Below are positions 16,680-25,060 of a DNA stretch of 64,000 bases, piece after piece. Origin of the DNA: an archaeon (lineage in GTDB: Archaea > Thermoproteota > Nitrososphaeria > Nitrososphaerales > UBA183); the NCBI GenBank assembly GCA_021788415.1, contig JAJYKR010000002.1, positions 1-64,000 of the forward strand, given 5' to 3'. Below the pieces are notes generated by a model, which saw nothing but the letters and a program-made list of their open reading frames with translations, did no database searches and was not told where the DNA came from. Position numbers and translations under genes: made by a program. Positions within the stretch are counted from its first letter, which is position 1. Each line of letters starts with the position of its first letter.

Positions 16680-17681
16680 ATGCAGCGGGCCCACCTCCGC
16701 AGCCAGCAGGGCGCTCGACGGGACGCCCTCGGCTGCCCGGACGTCAGGGCTGCTTCTCAGGGCCAGGCGGCTTCGACCAAGGACGCCGCAGTCAAGGGGT
16801 TCCGGCGGATCCAGCTCGCGACCGGCGCGATGCTCCTCCTTTCCTCCGCAGCAGGGGTCTACCTACTGGCTACCGACGCGTCCCTCTGGCTGCTCGCCGT
16901 CTCCCACGCGGTCGGCCTGATAATCATCGCCGTCATGGACTTCGTGCTCGGGGTCTACAGCCTGGCGTCGTCGAAGTCGGTCTACCTCCCCTCCATCGCC
17001 GCTGGGGTCCTCGGGTTCGTCCTCCAGGCGGGGGACGTCTTCACCGCTCCGCAGTACAACATGACAATCCCCTACTTCGCGCACTACCTCTTCGGCCTAG
17101 GTGCCTTCGACCTCCTGCTTGCCCTTCAGGCCGGGGTCGTGGTCGCTGGAGTCCTGGGGAGGCCGCATGCCCGATATCTCTCCCGCAGGAAGAGCAGGTC
17201 CCAGAGGCTGGACTACACCCGCAGGGGGTTCATCAGGGCGGCGGCAGGACTCGCAGGGCTGGTGGGGGTTGGGGTGCTGGTGGGTTCGATGAAACTCCCT
17301 GCGCCGACTAGCTCTGTCAGGCCGACCACGACCACCGGGTCAGTCCATGGGTCTGTGGCCAACATCAACGACCTGAAGGTGGGCACCCCAGTCTACTTCG
17401 AGTATCCCGCGGGCTACCCTAACGCGCTCATCAAGAACTCCGACGGTACCCTGACCGCGCTGAGCATGTACTGCACGCACGTCTGCTGCGACATGAGCGG
17501 CTACTACGACTCGTCGGCGAAGGAGTTCTTCTGCCCATGCCACGGCTCGATCTTCGACTCGTCAGGCAGAGTCGTGCGCGGCCCTGCATCCGCCAGCCTG
17601 CCTTCCATCCAGCTCACGGTCGACAGCTCCGGGAACGTCTTCCCCACGGGAGTGAGCTATCCGGGGCCCTGCCAGGTCTGA
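16680..17681 (+). CDS. Rieske iron-sulfur protein fused to a four-helix membrane domain
   Basis: 333 residues from ATG 16680, TATA-like TTATTACA about 28 bp upstream. Residues about 40-165 form four hydrophobic helices with His in SHAVGLII and PYFAHYLFG. A twin-arginine-like stretch RRGFIRAAAGLAGLVG follows, acting as signal or fifth helix, then a Thr/Ser linker and an outer Rieske domain with CTHVCCDM and CPCHGSIFD, both ligand pairs and both disulfide Cys intact. Rieske proteins pass quinol electrons to a cytochrome or copper carrier. No separate cytochrome b gene is seen here, and the two membrane His could bind haem. That last point is inference. Confidence 0.85.
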   Translation: MQRAHLRSQQGARRDALGCPDVRAASQGQAASTKDAAVKGFRRIQLATGAMLLLSSAAGVYLLATDASLWLLAVSHAVGLIIIAVMDFVLGVYSLASSKSVYLPSIAAGVLGFVLQAGDVFTAPQYNMTIPYFAHYLFGLGAFDLLLALQAGVVVAGVLGRPHARYLSRRKSRSQRLDYTRRGFIRAAAGLAGLVGVGVLVGSMKLPAPTSSVRPTTTTGSVHGSVANINDLKVGTPVYFEYPAGYPNALIKNSDGTLTALSMYCTHVCCDMSGYYDSSAKEFFCPCHGSIFDSSGRVVRGPASASLPSIQLTVDSSGNVFPTGVSYPGPCQV

Positions 17682-17788
17682 TTTGTCGCCCCCGGGCAAA
17701 TATACGCGCGGTTCCAGGCTGGCCATGGAAAAGAGGCAGGGAACGGCCCGGAGTCAAAGAACAGGGTCACCCCTGGTCTATTTGTAAA

Positions 17789-17907
17789 TCCCGCAGGTCG
17801 GATTTGAGCCGACGACACTCCGGTGACTGTGGCCTGAGTAGGCTGGACGGGTCAGCCAATAGCCGACCTCTACAGCCGGAAGCTCTACCAGGCTGAGCTA
17901 CTGCGGG
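17789..17907 (-). tRNA. tRNA-Tyr (GUA) with a 45-nt intron
   Basis: Read on the minus strand: acceptor CCCGCAG pairs with CTGCGGG, D stem GCTC/GAGC, anticodon stem TCCGG/CCGGA, loop CT-GTA-G-A, T stem GTCGG/CCGAC with loop CTCAAAT, discriminator A73, no encoded CCA. The anticodon is at 17871-17873. About 45 nt (17825-17869) interrupt the anticodon loop after position 37, the canonical archaeal site, and the intron can fold (GGTCGGC with GCTGACC, one mismatch). C1-G72 and A73 are the archaeal Tyr identity. TATA-like TTAAGATATC lies about 25 bp upstream at 17929-17938. T54 is replaced by C. Confidence 0.93.
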
Positions 17908-17933
17908 ACGGACGCCCGACCGGCCGAGATATC

Positions 17934-18809
17934 TTAAGGATTTACAGGCCCGACGGGGCTCTGGGCCCTTGCTGGGACCAGGCACGCCGCGAGCGCCGCC
18001 TTCCCTGCGTAGGTCGCCACCACCAGAGGGCTGACGATGAGGACGGGGATGCTCAGCGCCACGAACAGCAGCTGGTAGGGAGCAAGGGCGACGGCGAGGG
18101 TGGTGGCGCCAAGGCCGCCAAGGGCGCCGGCAAGGAAGAGCCCGGCGCAGGTCGGGCACCCGGTGAAGAGCCCGGCTGTTATCCCGACGGGCCCCAGCCA
18201 CCCTGCGTTGGACCTGAGCAACCTATTCCGTAGCGCATGGGCGGCCACCGCGACGTTGAAGCCTACGAGTATTGGTATCACAGCCGCGAAGAGGGCGTCC
18301 AGTGGGAGCAGCTGGAGCGCCAGGTGCCACTGGGGGGCGAGATATACGATGAGTTCTGGCACCGTCCCCGGGGAGCCGCAGCATGTGGCCGCGGCCACCG
18401 ACGTCCCCGTGGCGCCGTAGAACGTCTGGAAGTTGACGGTGGGCTGGTAGACGACGATGCTGGACACGAAGAGGTATGCGACTCCGTAGAGCGCCCCTCC
18501 AGCGACCCCTATCCTTACGTCGGTCCTTGATGCGAGGGTCTCTGAAATAACGGTCCACACCGACTGAGGCGGTCCTCCTCCGCGCCTGGCGAGTCCCCTT
18601 CCGAGGAGCCAGGCTCCGACCACGGCCAGACAGATGCCTGCCGCTAAGATCCCATAGAACCCGGTCACCTCTGCGACGGCTGCGCCCTGCCCGAACACAT
18701 AGCGCTGGGTGAAGTACCAGTACAGCGAGTCTCCGACCACCCAAGCGCACCCGCCGGCGAAGGCCAGCGCCCCCAGAGCGAGGGATGGACGGGGGAGGGA
18801 AGGCTCCAC
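17934..18809 (-). CDS. Multispan membrane protein with CCGSP and CPTC motifs
   Basis: 291 residues from GTG 18809, TATA-like ATTTAAGCC about 24 bp upstream. About seven helices. AATCCGSPGTVPELI lies in an outer segment, and GLFTGCPTCAGLFLAGALGG begins the penultimate region, so two Cys pairs face the membrane surface. The protein at 40756 repeats the arrangement with ATCPSCLAP, and both sit among oxidase-assembly and copper genes. A role in metal or thiol handling for the respiratory chain is possible but inferred from context. The family is unknown to me. Confidence 0.75.
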   Translation of the reverse strand: MEPSLPRPSLALGALAFAGGCAWVVGDSLYWYFTQRYVFGQGAAVAEVTGFYGILAAGICLAVVGAWLLGRGLARRGGGPPQSVWTVISETLASRTDVRIGVAGGALYGVAYLFVSSIVVYQPTVNFQTFYGATGTSVAAATCCGSPGTVPELIVYLAPQWHLALQLLPLDALFAAVIPILVGFNVAVAAHALRNRLLRSNAGWLGPVGITAGLFTGCPTCAGLFLAGALGGLGATTLAVALAPYQLLFVALSIPVLIVSPLVVATYAGKAALAACLVPARAQSPVGPVNP

Positions 18810-18942
18810 GATACTTTCGCGCTCAGGGAGGCTTAAATCCGTTCTTCAGGGGCTCGAGAAAAGCGTCACCTTGAAACCCTGCGACGCACGGAAGACCAAA
18901 ATACACGCCCCTAAGGCGTTCGGCCAAACGGAGCCTTGCTGA

Positions 18943-19809
18943 TTGAGTTTCTCTGACTATCTCGCCCTGACCAAACCCAAGATAACGCCGCTTCTACTGA
19001 TGGCCGCGCTGGGCTCGGCGGTGGTCGCGGCGAGAGGCATCCCCCCACCCATTACCCTTCTGGGGGTCCTGGCAGGGGGGGCACTGGCGTCGAGCGGCGC
19101 CCTGGCGCTGAACAGCTACTTGGAAATCGGCATGGACTCCAAGATGAAGAGGACCATGGGGAGGCCCCTCCCCTCGGGCAAGATCGTCCCTGCGGGCCAC
19201 GCCCTCTACCTAGGGTTCGGTCTCCTCATTGCCGGGATTGCCGTCGCGCTGCTCACCCTCGACCTCGCCGCGACCTTCTTCATAGGGCTGGGCGCGTTCG
19301 TTTACGTTCCGGTTTACACCCTTTTTCTGAAGCCCAGGACCAGCTGGAACATCGTGCTGGGGGGGTTCGCGGGGAGCTGCGCTGCCCTTGCAGGCTGGTA
19401 CGCGGTGACCTTCCAGAGCCCGCTGGTGGGATGGCTGCTTGGGGCTCTCGTCTTCGTCTGGACCCCGAGCCACTTCTGGTCGCTCGCGGTGATAACGGAG
19501 GAGGACTACTCGGCTGTGAACGTACCGATGCTCCCATCGATCGTGGGCCCCCAGGCCGCGTCGCGGTACATAGTGGTCAACACCCTCATGCTCATACCCG
19601 TCAGCCTCCTCTTTGCCTACTACTTCCTTGGCCTCGGGTTCTTCGTGTATCTCGGGGTCGCGCTGGTGTTCGACCTCCTCCTCCTGGCGACGAACATCAA
19701 ACTGTTCAGGTCCCCCACCAAGGCAAACGCATGGCTGGCGTTCAAGTTCTCGAGCCCGTACCTGGCCGTTATCTTCCTGGTGGCCATGGTGGCCGCGGTC
19801 CTTCACTGA
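18943..19809 (+). CDS. ctaB: Protoheme IX farnesyltransferase (haem O synthase)
   Basis: 288 residues from TTG 18943, about nine helices. The prenyltransferase site is NSYLEIGMDSKMKRTMGRPL, close to the usual NxxxDxxxDxxxxRTxxRPL. A second polar loop is WTPSHFWSLAVITEEDY. The protein adds a farnesyl group to haem B, giving haem O for the haem-copper oxidase. The half-size CtaA at 33627 would complete haem A synthesis. The first Asp of the metal box is Glu here. Confidence 0.95.
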   Translation: MSFSDYLALTKPKITPLLLMAALGSAVVAARGIPPPITLLGVLAGGALASSGALALNSYLEIGMDSKMKRTMGRPLPSGKIVPAGHALYLGFGLLIAGIAVALLTLDLAATFFIGLGAFVYVPVYTLFLKPRTSWNIVLGGFAGSCAALAGWYAVTFQSPLVGWLLGALVFVWTPSHFWSLAVITEEDYSAVNVPMLPSIVGPQAASRYIVVNTLMLIPVSLLFAYYFLGLGFFVYLGVALVFDLLLLATNIKLFRSPTKANAWLAFKFSSPYLAVIFLVAMVAAVLH

Positions 19810-19860
19810 GCCTCCAGTCGCCCGAACTGCTTTATCCGCGCACGCCGAGGCTGCCCCGAG

Positions 19861-21096
19861 ATGGCTCGGGTCTACGTAGTGCACTATGCCGAAGTCGCGC
19901 TCAAGGGGAAGAACAGGCCCGAGTTCGTCCGCACCCTGAGGAGGAACCTCTACCGTGCCTTATCGGGGATGCAGCCTCAGGTAACGCTCAGCGAAGGAAG
20001 GCTGCTTGTCTCGGCCGACGGGCCGGATGAAAAGATCGAAAGGAGCATAAGCTCTACCTTCGGGGTCGCGTGGTTCTCTCCCGCCTCCATCGTCGAGAGG
20101 GACCTCCCGAAGATCCGCTCCTCGGTTCTACAGCTGGCAAGGGAGGCCGCCGGAAGTACGTTCAAAGTCGAGGCGAGGCGGTCGGACAAGTCGTTCCCCA
20201 TGAAGTCGCAGGAGATCGCGGCGGACCTGGGGGGCGCTGTCGTGGAGCAGACAGGGAAGAGGGTCGACCTTTCCCACCCCGAGGTCGTCTTCCATGTCGA
20301 CGTCACCAGGAGCAACGCCATCGTCTACTCCAGAAAACAGGGAGGGCCTGGGGGCCTTCCGGTCGGGACCGCGGGGCGCGTGATGGTGCTGTTCTCGGGG
20401 GGCATCGACTCCCCCGTGGCCGCCTGGTTGACGATGAAGCGCGGATGCGTCCCGGTCTACGTCCACTTCTACCTCGCGCCTTCCCCTCTCGCCACCTTCG
20501 AAAGCAAGGTCCCCCGGCTCGTGAGGGCCCTCTCTTCCTATGGAGGGAAGAGCACCATGGTCCTTGTCCCCTTCGCCGAGTATCAGCTAGCCACTTCGGG
20601 GGAGGAGGGCGGCCTCGAGCCTTCCTTGTTCAGGAGGTTCATGCGGATGACCTGCGAGGCCCTTGCGCCGTGGTTCGGCGCCTCTGCGATCGTGACCGGG
20701 GACTCGCTTTCGCAGGCCGCGTCCCAGACCCTCTGGAACATCGGTGCCTTCGACCGGGGGTCCAGCCTTCCAATCCTGAGGCCGCTCCTCACTTTCGACA
20801 AGGAGGAGATAATCGGGATGGCAAGACGGATCTCCACCTACGACCTGTCGCTGGAGGAGTACAAGGACTGCTGCGCCATCATCACCAGGCACCCGAGGAC
20901 CAGGGTGAAGGCGGAGGAGGTCTCGGACGCCGTGGCCCGCCTGGGGCTGGAGAAGCTGGTCTGGCGCGTCGTCGAAGGGGCGACCCTGGTCACATACAAC
21001 CCCTCAGCGGACGAGCTGAAGAGCACCCCGCTTTCAGACGCGATGGCGAAGTCCAGGGCGGGGGTCGTCGCCCGACCACCTCCCCTTCAAGACTGA
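19861..21096 (+). CDS. thiI: ThiI, tRNA 4-thiouridine synthetase
   Basis: 411 residues from ATG 19861; TATA-like CTTTATCC lies about 28 bp upstream, so probably leaderless. The order is NFLD and THUMP domains (about 1-165), then the PP-loop ATPase with LFSGGIDSPVAAW. There is no rhodanese domain, as usual in archaea. Paired Cys occur in YKDCCAIITRHP. It adenylates tRNA U8 and inserts sulfur. The product ends 5 bp before the convergent Fe-S membrane gene. A second, degenerate relative is at 46408. Confidence 0.95.
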   Translation: MARVYVVHYAEVALKGKNRPEFVRTLRRNLYRALSGMQPQVTLSEGRLLVSADGPDEKIERSISSTFGVAWFSPASIVERDLPKIRSSVLQLAREAAGSTFKVEARRSDKSFPMKSQEIAADLGGAVVEQTGKRVDLSHPEVVFHVDVTRSNAIVYSRKQGGPGGLPVGTAGRVMVLFSGGIDSPVAAWLTMKRGCVPVYVHFYLAPSPLATFESKVPRLVRALSSYGGKSTMVLVPFAEYQLATSGEEGGLEPSLFRRFMRMTCEALAPWFGASAIVTGDSLSQAASQTLWNIGAFDRGSSLPILRPLLTFDKEEIIGMARRISTYDLSLEEYKDCCAIITRHPRTRVKAEEVSDAVARLGLEKLVWRVVEGATLVTYNPSADELKSTPLSDAMAKSRAGVVARPPPLQD

Positions 21097-21101
21097 CCCT
21101 C

Positions 21102-23201
21102 TCAAGAGACCGCGGGCCTGCTCTCTGGCTGCCCGACGCCGCGACTCAGGGTGAAATCGAGGTCGACCATGGCCCCGCCCCCGCCTTTCGATCTACCCCG
21201 AAGCCATCCCCTCACGTCGAAGAAGTATTCGTTGCTGTAGGGACACGCTCCGACGCAGTCGCCCACTCCGATGCACTTCGAGCTCTTGTACTCCCCCTTC
21301 GCCATGAAGCTCCCCGGCATGTCCGTGAGCCCCACCGGACACGCCTTCGCGCAGTCCTTTGTCTCGCAGGTCACGCAGACGTTCGGGTCACGGACCTTCA
21401 GCTTGAAGAACCCCAGCCTGCTGACTATCTGGTTGAAGGTGCCCCAGTGGCACCACCCTAAAGTCACGCAGCCGTAGGTACCGACGAAGGGTATCGTCAC
21501 GAAGACGATGTACCAGAGGAAGCCGAAGTAGAAGGTGTACAGGAAGACGGTCGGGTCCGTCCCAAAGACGTAGAGTCGGGCGACCCCCGTGGAGTCAAGG
21601 TAGGACACAACGACGGCGGCGATGAGGGAGACCCACACCAGCGAGAACACGGCCTTGTAGAGGTCAGACAACCTGCTGGTGAGGAGCTTCCTGCCGATAG
21701 CCGAAGTCCTGTTGAAGCTCTTCATCGAGTCATAGAACGTCCCCTGGTACATCAGCGCCGCGCTGCAGAACATGGAGCAGAACTGCCGGGCCCCGAAGAG
21801 GAACGACAGGGCCCCCGAAAAGACGTAGGTCCCGACAAGGGCCACCAAGAGCGCAGGCGCGACCGGGCCGCCTGTCCCGACCCCCATGTTCCACCCTATG
21901 AAAGGAATCTTCGGGAGCGCCGAGCCCGGTATCAGGAAGTTGGGAAGGAGGACGGTGTAGACGCCGTAGGCGACGATCACCATGCCAAGCCTCACCCTGG
22001 TCTCGAGCTCCCTTACCTCCCTCATCCTGAAGAAGACGAGCGCGCCCATCTCCGCCCCCATCATGACTAGGAACCAGGGGGAGAGGGTGACGGCGGAAAA
22101 GAACCCGAGGAAGTCGAAGACCGACGAGCTCAGCAACCCGATCGCCCCGCCTGAAATCGGAACCAGGCTCGCGGTCGCGAAGAGCGCTTGCGTCCCACTC
22201 ACCTGCGCGTCGAGCAGGGCTCCCATGAAGAACTCCCCAACAAAGAGGGCTGTGAGCACCCCGAGGACCCACCACGGGTCAGACTTCCATGACTTCATCG
22301 ACGTCGCTCCGTCCGCCCCCATGACCACGCCGAGGTAGACGCCCATTTCTGCCAGGATGGACAGGGAGAAGAGGAACGCGGAAGAGCTCAGCTCCCAGAT
22401 GAAGAGGCCCGCCATCATCGCGGCGTAGGCTCCGAAGAGGAGGATGAGGTACCTCGAGAGGGTCCGACCCACCATCGGGTTCTTTGCGAGGTGCTCGAAG
22501 GCGTAGATGAACAGAAGGATCATCAGGATGCTGCTGCCGAACACGCTGGCGGTCACCCACCCCGGGTTTACGAAGGCGGGTGGGGAGAGGAACATAACAG
22601 CCGCCTGGAAGGCGATGACCACGAGGAGTGCGCTCGAAATCTCCTTCCTGAGTAGGAAGGCCGTGAACGCCATCTCGAAGGCCATGGTGAAGAGGAACCA
22701 GTATGAGCTCACCACCGCGGAGAAGAGCGGAACGAAGCCTTGGCCCGGAGCCGCCGGAAAGGTGCCTCCTGCAAGCTGAAAGGCCCACCCCATGAAGAAC
22801 TCGTTCAGGAGCACAAGAGTGACCACTGCCGCGGCCGGCCCCGGCCCTCCCCACGACCTGCGGACCTTCGCGCCGGCATCGACCTGGGTCGCCGTCCCTG
22901 GAGGGCTCCCTTCCTCTGCAAGGAGAGACCTGAAGATGACCAGGACGAACGGGAGGGCCCCGCCGCCCATGACGATCATGTTCACCACGACGAGGTCGAC
23001 GAGGGTTCCCAGGCTCGGCGCGGAGAAGTAGACCACAGCGCTGACGACCATCGACAGCATCATCACCAGGACGAAGACCACCAGCGGGACCGCCAGGGAC
23101 CCTGCCCTGTTCCTGTTCTCGACGGTCCACTTCAGCGAGTAGGAGATGACCGACGCCATCGAAGCGGCCAGGGCCCAGAGGAGAAGGTCACCCGGGGTCA
23201 T
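21102..23201 (-). CDS. Large polytopic membrane protein with C-terminal ferredoxin domain (NapH/NosR-like)
   Basis: 699 residues from ATG 23201, TATA-like CTTTTGAA about 33 bp upstream. Some 14-16 helices fill residues 1-590. Near the end are two membrane Cys motifs, FCSMFCSAALMYQG and GCVTLGWCHWGTF, like the CxxxCPxG loops of NapH/NosR/CcoG proteins. Then comes a 2x[4Fe-4S] ferredoxin: CVTCETKDCAKACPVG and CIGVGDCVGACPYSN. Such proteins move electrons from quinol across the membrane through Fe-S clusters. The partner is unknown; candidates are the Rieske fusion and the cupredoxins nearby. The long N-terminal helix array is larger than in NapH. Confidence 0.8.
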   Translation of the reverse strand: MTPGDLLLWALAASMASVISYSLKWTVENRNRAGSLAVPLVVFVLVMMLSMVVSAVVYFSAPSLGTLVDLVVVNMIVMGGGALPFVLVIFRSLLAEEGSPPGTATQVDAGAKVRRSWGGPGPAAAVVTLVLLNEFFMGWAFQLAGGTFPAAPGQGFVPLFSAVVSSYWFLFTMAFEMAFTAFLLRKEISSALLVVIAFQAAVMFLSPPAFVNPGWVTASVFGSSILMILLFIYAFEHLAKNPMVGRTLSRYLILLFGAYAAMMAGLFIWELSSSAFLFSLSILAEMGVYLGVVMGADGATSMKSWKSDPWWVLGVLTALFVGEFFMGALLDAQVSGTQALFATASLVPISGGAIGLLSSSVFDFLGFFSAVTLSPWFLVMMGAEMGALVFFRMREVRELETRVRLGMVIVAYGVYTVLLPNFLIPGSALPKIPFIGWNMGVGTGGPVAPALLVALVGTYVFSGALSFLFGARQFCSMFCSAALMYQGTFYDSMKSFNRTSAIGRKLLTSRLSDLYKAVFSLVWVSLIAAVVVSYLDSTGVARLYVFGTDPTVFLYTFYFGFLWYIVFVTIPFVGTYGCVTLGWCHWGTFNQIVSRLGFFKLKVRDPNVCVTCETKDCAKACPVGLTDMPGSFMAKGEYKSSKCIGVGDCVGACPYSNEYFFDVRGWLRGRSKGGGGAMVDLDFTLSRGVGQPESRPAVS

Positions 23202-23361
23202 CTAGGAAGACCTCTGTGGTGCCTGGCAGCTTTCAAAAGAACAGGCCTCAGCACCTCTTCCCGACTTTAAGGATTGAGGGCGGCGAAGCGCTGCTGAGAA
23301 GGTTCAAATGACTGAAAGGGGGCGCGGCCTCAGGAGCGGCTAGGTAATCACGAATCTGAGT

Positions 23362-23949
23362 TTGGGTGACTATCGGGGACGGACGAACATCCTCGTCCTG
23401 ACATCTGTGCTGCTGATTGCGGCCATCTTGGTCCCCCCGGTCGACGCGCTAGAGAACGCCAATCTGACGGCCAGGATGGTCGAGTGCGCCCTGCTCGTCG
23501 TCTATTCCATCTCGCTGGGCTACGGCCTCGAAAGGCTGCGGACAGGTCCGGAAGGGAAGGATAGGAAGAAGAGCTGGGGTTGGAGCCTGCTCCGAGGGCT
23601 CATCATCCCCGGGGCTGTGCTAGCTTTCTGGAACTTCCCCCCCACCTTCGACGCGACGGTGCTCAACGTCGGGCTCAGGTATGTTGCCGACCTCACCTAC
23701 CTGGGCGTCGGAGTGCTGGTCGGGACCACGGTGACTGCCATGCCCAGGGGGTTCAGGGCAGGCGCGCTCCTGCTGACGTTCCTCTCGGTCGGGATGATGG
23801 GCTCCATGATGCTCGTCTGGCAGCCCGGGTTCTACACGGTCTACTCGTCTTCGCAGAACCTGGACTCGAACTCTTTCCTGATGGGGATGGGCGCCCTCGG
23901 GGTGCTCATTTCGGGGTCCTGGACGCTCAAGGTCCTGGATGTCGTCTGA
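23362..23949 (+). CDS. Six-helix membrane protein, unknown
   Basis: 195 residues from TTG 23362. Helices lie at about 9-27, 39-57, 72-90, 105-124, 131-150 and 170-190. A basic loop GPEGKDRKKSWGWS lies after the second. Single-copy His is absent, so haem binding is unlikely. Its position among haem O synthase, thioredoxin and CuA genes suggests a link to oxidase assembly, by context only. It may belong to the archaeal DUF1404-like proteins, but I cannot confirm this by eye. Confidence 0.65.
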   Translation: MGDYRGRTNILVLTSVLLIAAILVPPVDALENANLTARMVECALLVVYSISLGYGLERLRTGPEGKDRKKSWGWSLLRGLIIPGAVLAFWNFPPTFDATVLNVGLRYVADLTYLGVGVLVGTTVTAMPRGFRAGALLLTFLSVGMMGSMMLVWQPGFYTVYSSSQNLDSNSFLMGMGALGVLISGSWTLKVLDVV

Positions 23950-24035
23950 GGCGACCTAGCCGACGTTGGTCCTAACCTCATCCACTCCGGGCCAAGGCAG
24001 ATTTATGAAGGGGGGAACCGGTCGCTGCATCAGAA

Positions 24036-24371
24036 ATGACAGACTCAGTTGTAGCGGTGCAGGCAAGCAAGTTCCAGGAAGAGGTGGTGAAGTCTCCGCA
24101 GCCCGTCATGGTCGACTTCTATGCTGACTGGTGCGGGCCGTGCAAGATGATGGAGCCAGTGATTCACCAGCTGTCAAAGGAGTACGCCGGCAAGGTGAAG
24201 TTCGTGAAGGTCGACACCGACGCGAACCAGGAGCTGGCCATGCAGTTCGGGATCATGAGCATCCCCACCGTGATGTTCTTCGCGAAGGGGAAGGTCGAAG
24301 ACATCGTCGTCGGCGCGGTCCCCTCCGCAGTGCTGAAATCCAAGCTCGAGAACTTCGTGAAGGTGGCATAG
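24036..24371 (+). CDS. trxA: Thioredoxin
   Basis: 111 residues from ATG 24036; TATA-like ATTTATGA lies about 33 bp upstream and a CCTAAC half-site at 23971. The active site YADWCGPCKMM and the cis-Pro in SIPTVMFF are canonical. There is no signal peptide, so it works in the cytoplasm as a disulfide reductant. It is followed 37 bp later by a CuA cupredoxin. Thioredoxin-like proteins assist CuA assembly in other organisms, but those are exported; this one is not. Confidence 0.95.
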   Translation: MTDSVVAVQASKFQEEVVKSPQPVMVDFYADWCGPCKMMEPVIHQLSKEYAGKVKFVKVDTDANQELAMQFGIMSIPTVMFFAKGKVEDIVVGAVPSAVLKSKLENFVKVA

Positions 24372-24408
24372 GTCCTCCACCGATGCCAACAAGGGCCGGA
24401 GACGCAGA

Positions 24409-24987
24409 TTGACCGCCGTAGCTGGCTCGGCGGGCGGCCCCAGGAGTTCGAATCGCAACAAGTATCTGTTGCTCGGAGGAGTGGTCCTGCTGGCCATCGG
24501 CGGGGCCGCCTTCCTTGTGCTCTCCTCCTCGTCGCCCCCACCTACGGGCGAGCCGAGCTTCATGCAAGCGACGTGCAGCTCGGTGCCGCAGACCAACGGC
24601 ACCCAGGTTGAGCACGTGGCGAGCGGAGGCTCAGGCGGCCACGCCTACTTTCTGATAGTCGAGGGAGACTACCCAAGCCCCTACGGTGGCCTCAACGGGA
24701 GCCTCTACGTCCCTACCACGACCCAGTGGCCAATCATGAACGTGAAGGTGGGCCAGGTGGTGTCGATACATGTGATCAACTGCGCACCCAGCGAGCCTCA
24801 CGGGTTCCAGATAACCTACTATGATGACATCCAGCAGAACGGGCAACAAAACCTCGTCACCATCCCGGCGGGCCAGTCCTACGACGTGACCTTCACCGCG
24901 ACGGAGGCGGGGACGTTCAGGGTGTACTGCGGCATATTCTGCTCCATCCACCCATCGATGCAGAACGGAGCCCTGGTGGTGTCCTAG
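24409..24987 (+). CDS. Membrane-anchored CuA cupredoxin
   Basis: 192 residues from TTG 24409. One N-terminal helix (about 20-41) is followed by an outer cupredoxin domain. The CuA set is complete with normal spacing: His in SEPHGFQITYY, then C-x3-C-x3-H-x2-M in YCGIFCSIHPSM. This is the binuclear electron-entry site of oxidase subunit II. It has only one helix and no oxidase subunit I directly beside it, while a second subunit II lies at 25975. It may serve as an alternative donor, a copper-delivery form, or the true subunit II. Confidence 0.88.
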   Translation: MTAVAGSAGGPRSSNRNKYLLLGGVVLLAIGGAAFLVLSSSSPPPTGEPSFMQATCSSVPQTNGTQVEHVASGGSGGHAYFLIVEGDYPSPYGGLNGSLYVPTTTQWPIMNVKVGQVVSIHVINCAPSEPHGFQITYYDDIQQNGQQNLVTIPAGQSYDVTFTATEAGTFRVYCGIFCSIHPSMQNGALVVS

Positions 24988-25060
24988 GCACGGCGGTCCG
25001 TCGGGTCCACCGGACGCAAGTCTTAACACGCCTGGGAACCGCGGAAACCACGCCCAAGAA

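Noticed and set aside
20070..21461. 463-residue open frame on the plus strand
   Set aside because: It overlaps thiI in another phase, is Arg/Gly/Pro-rich as expected of GC-rich shadow frames, and has no recognisable domain.
24440..24460. tRNA T-arm-like GTTCGAAT
   Set aside because: It lies in the coding start of the CuA cupredoxin and no cloverleaf can be formed around it.
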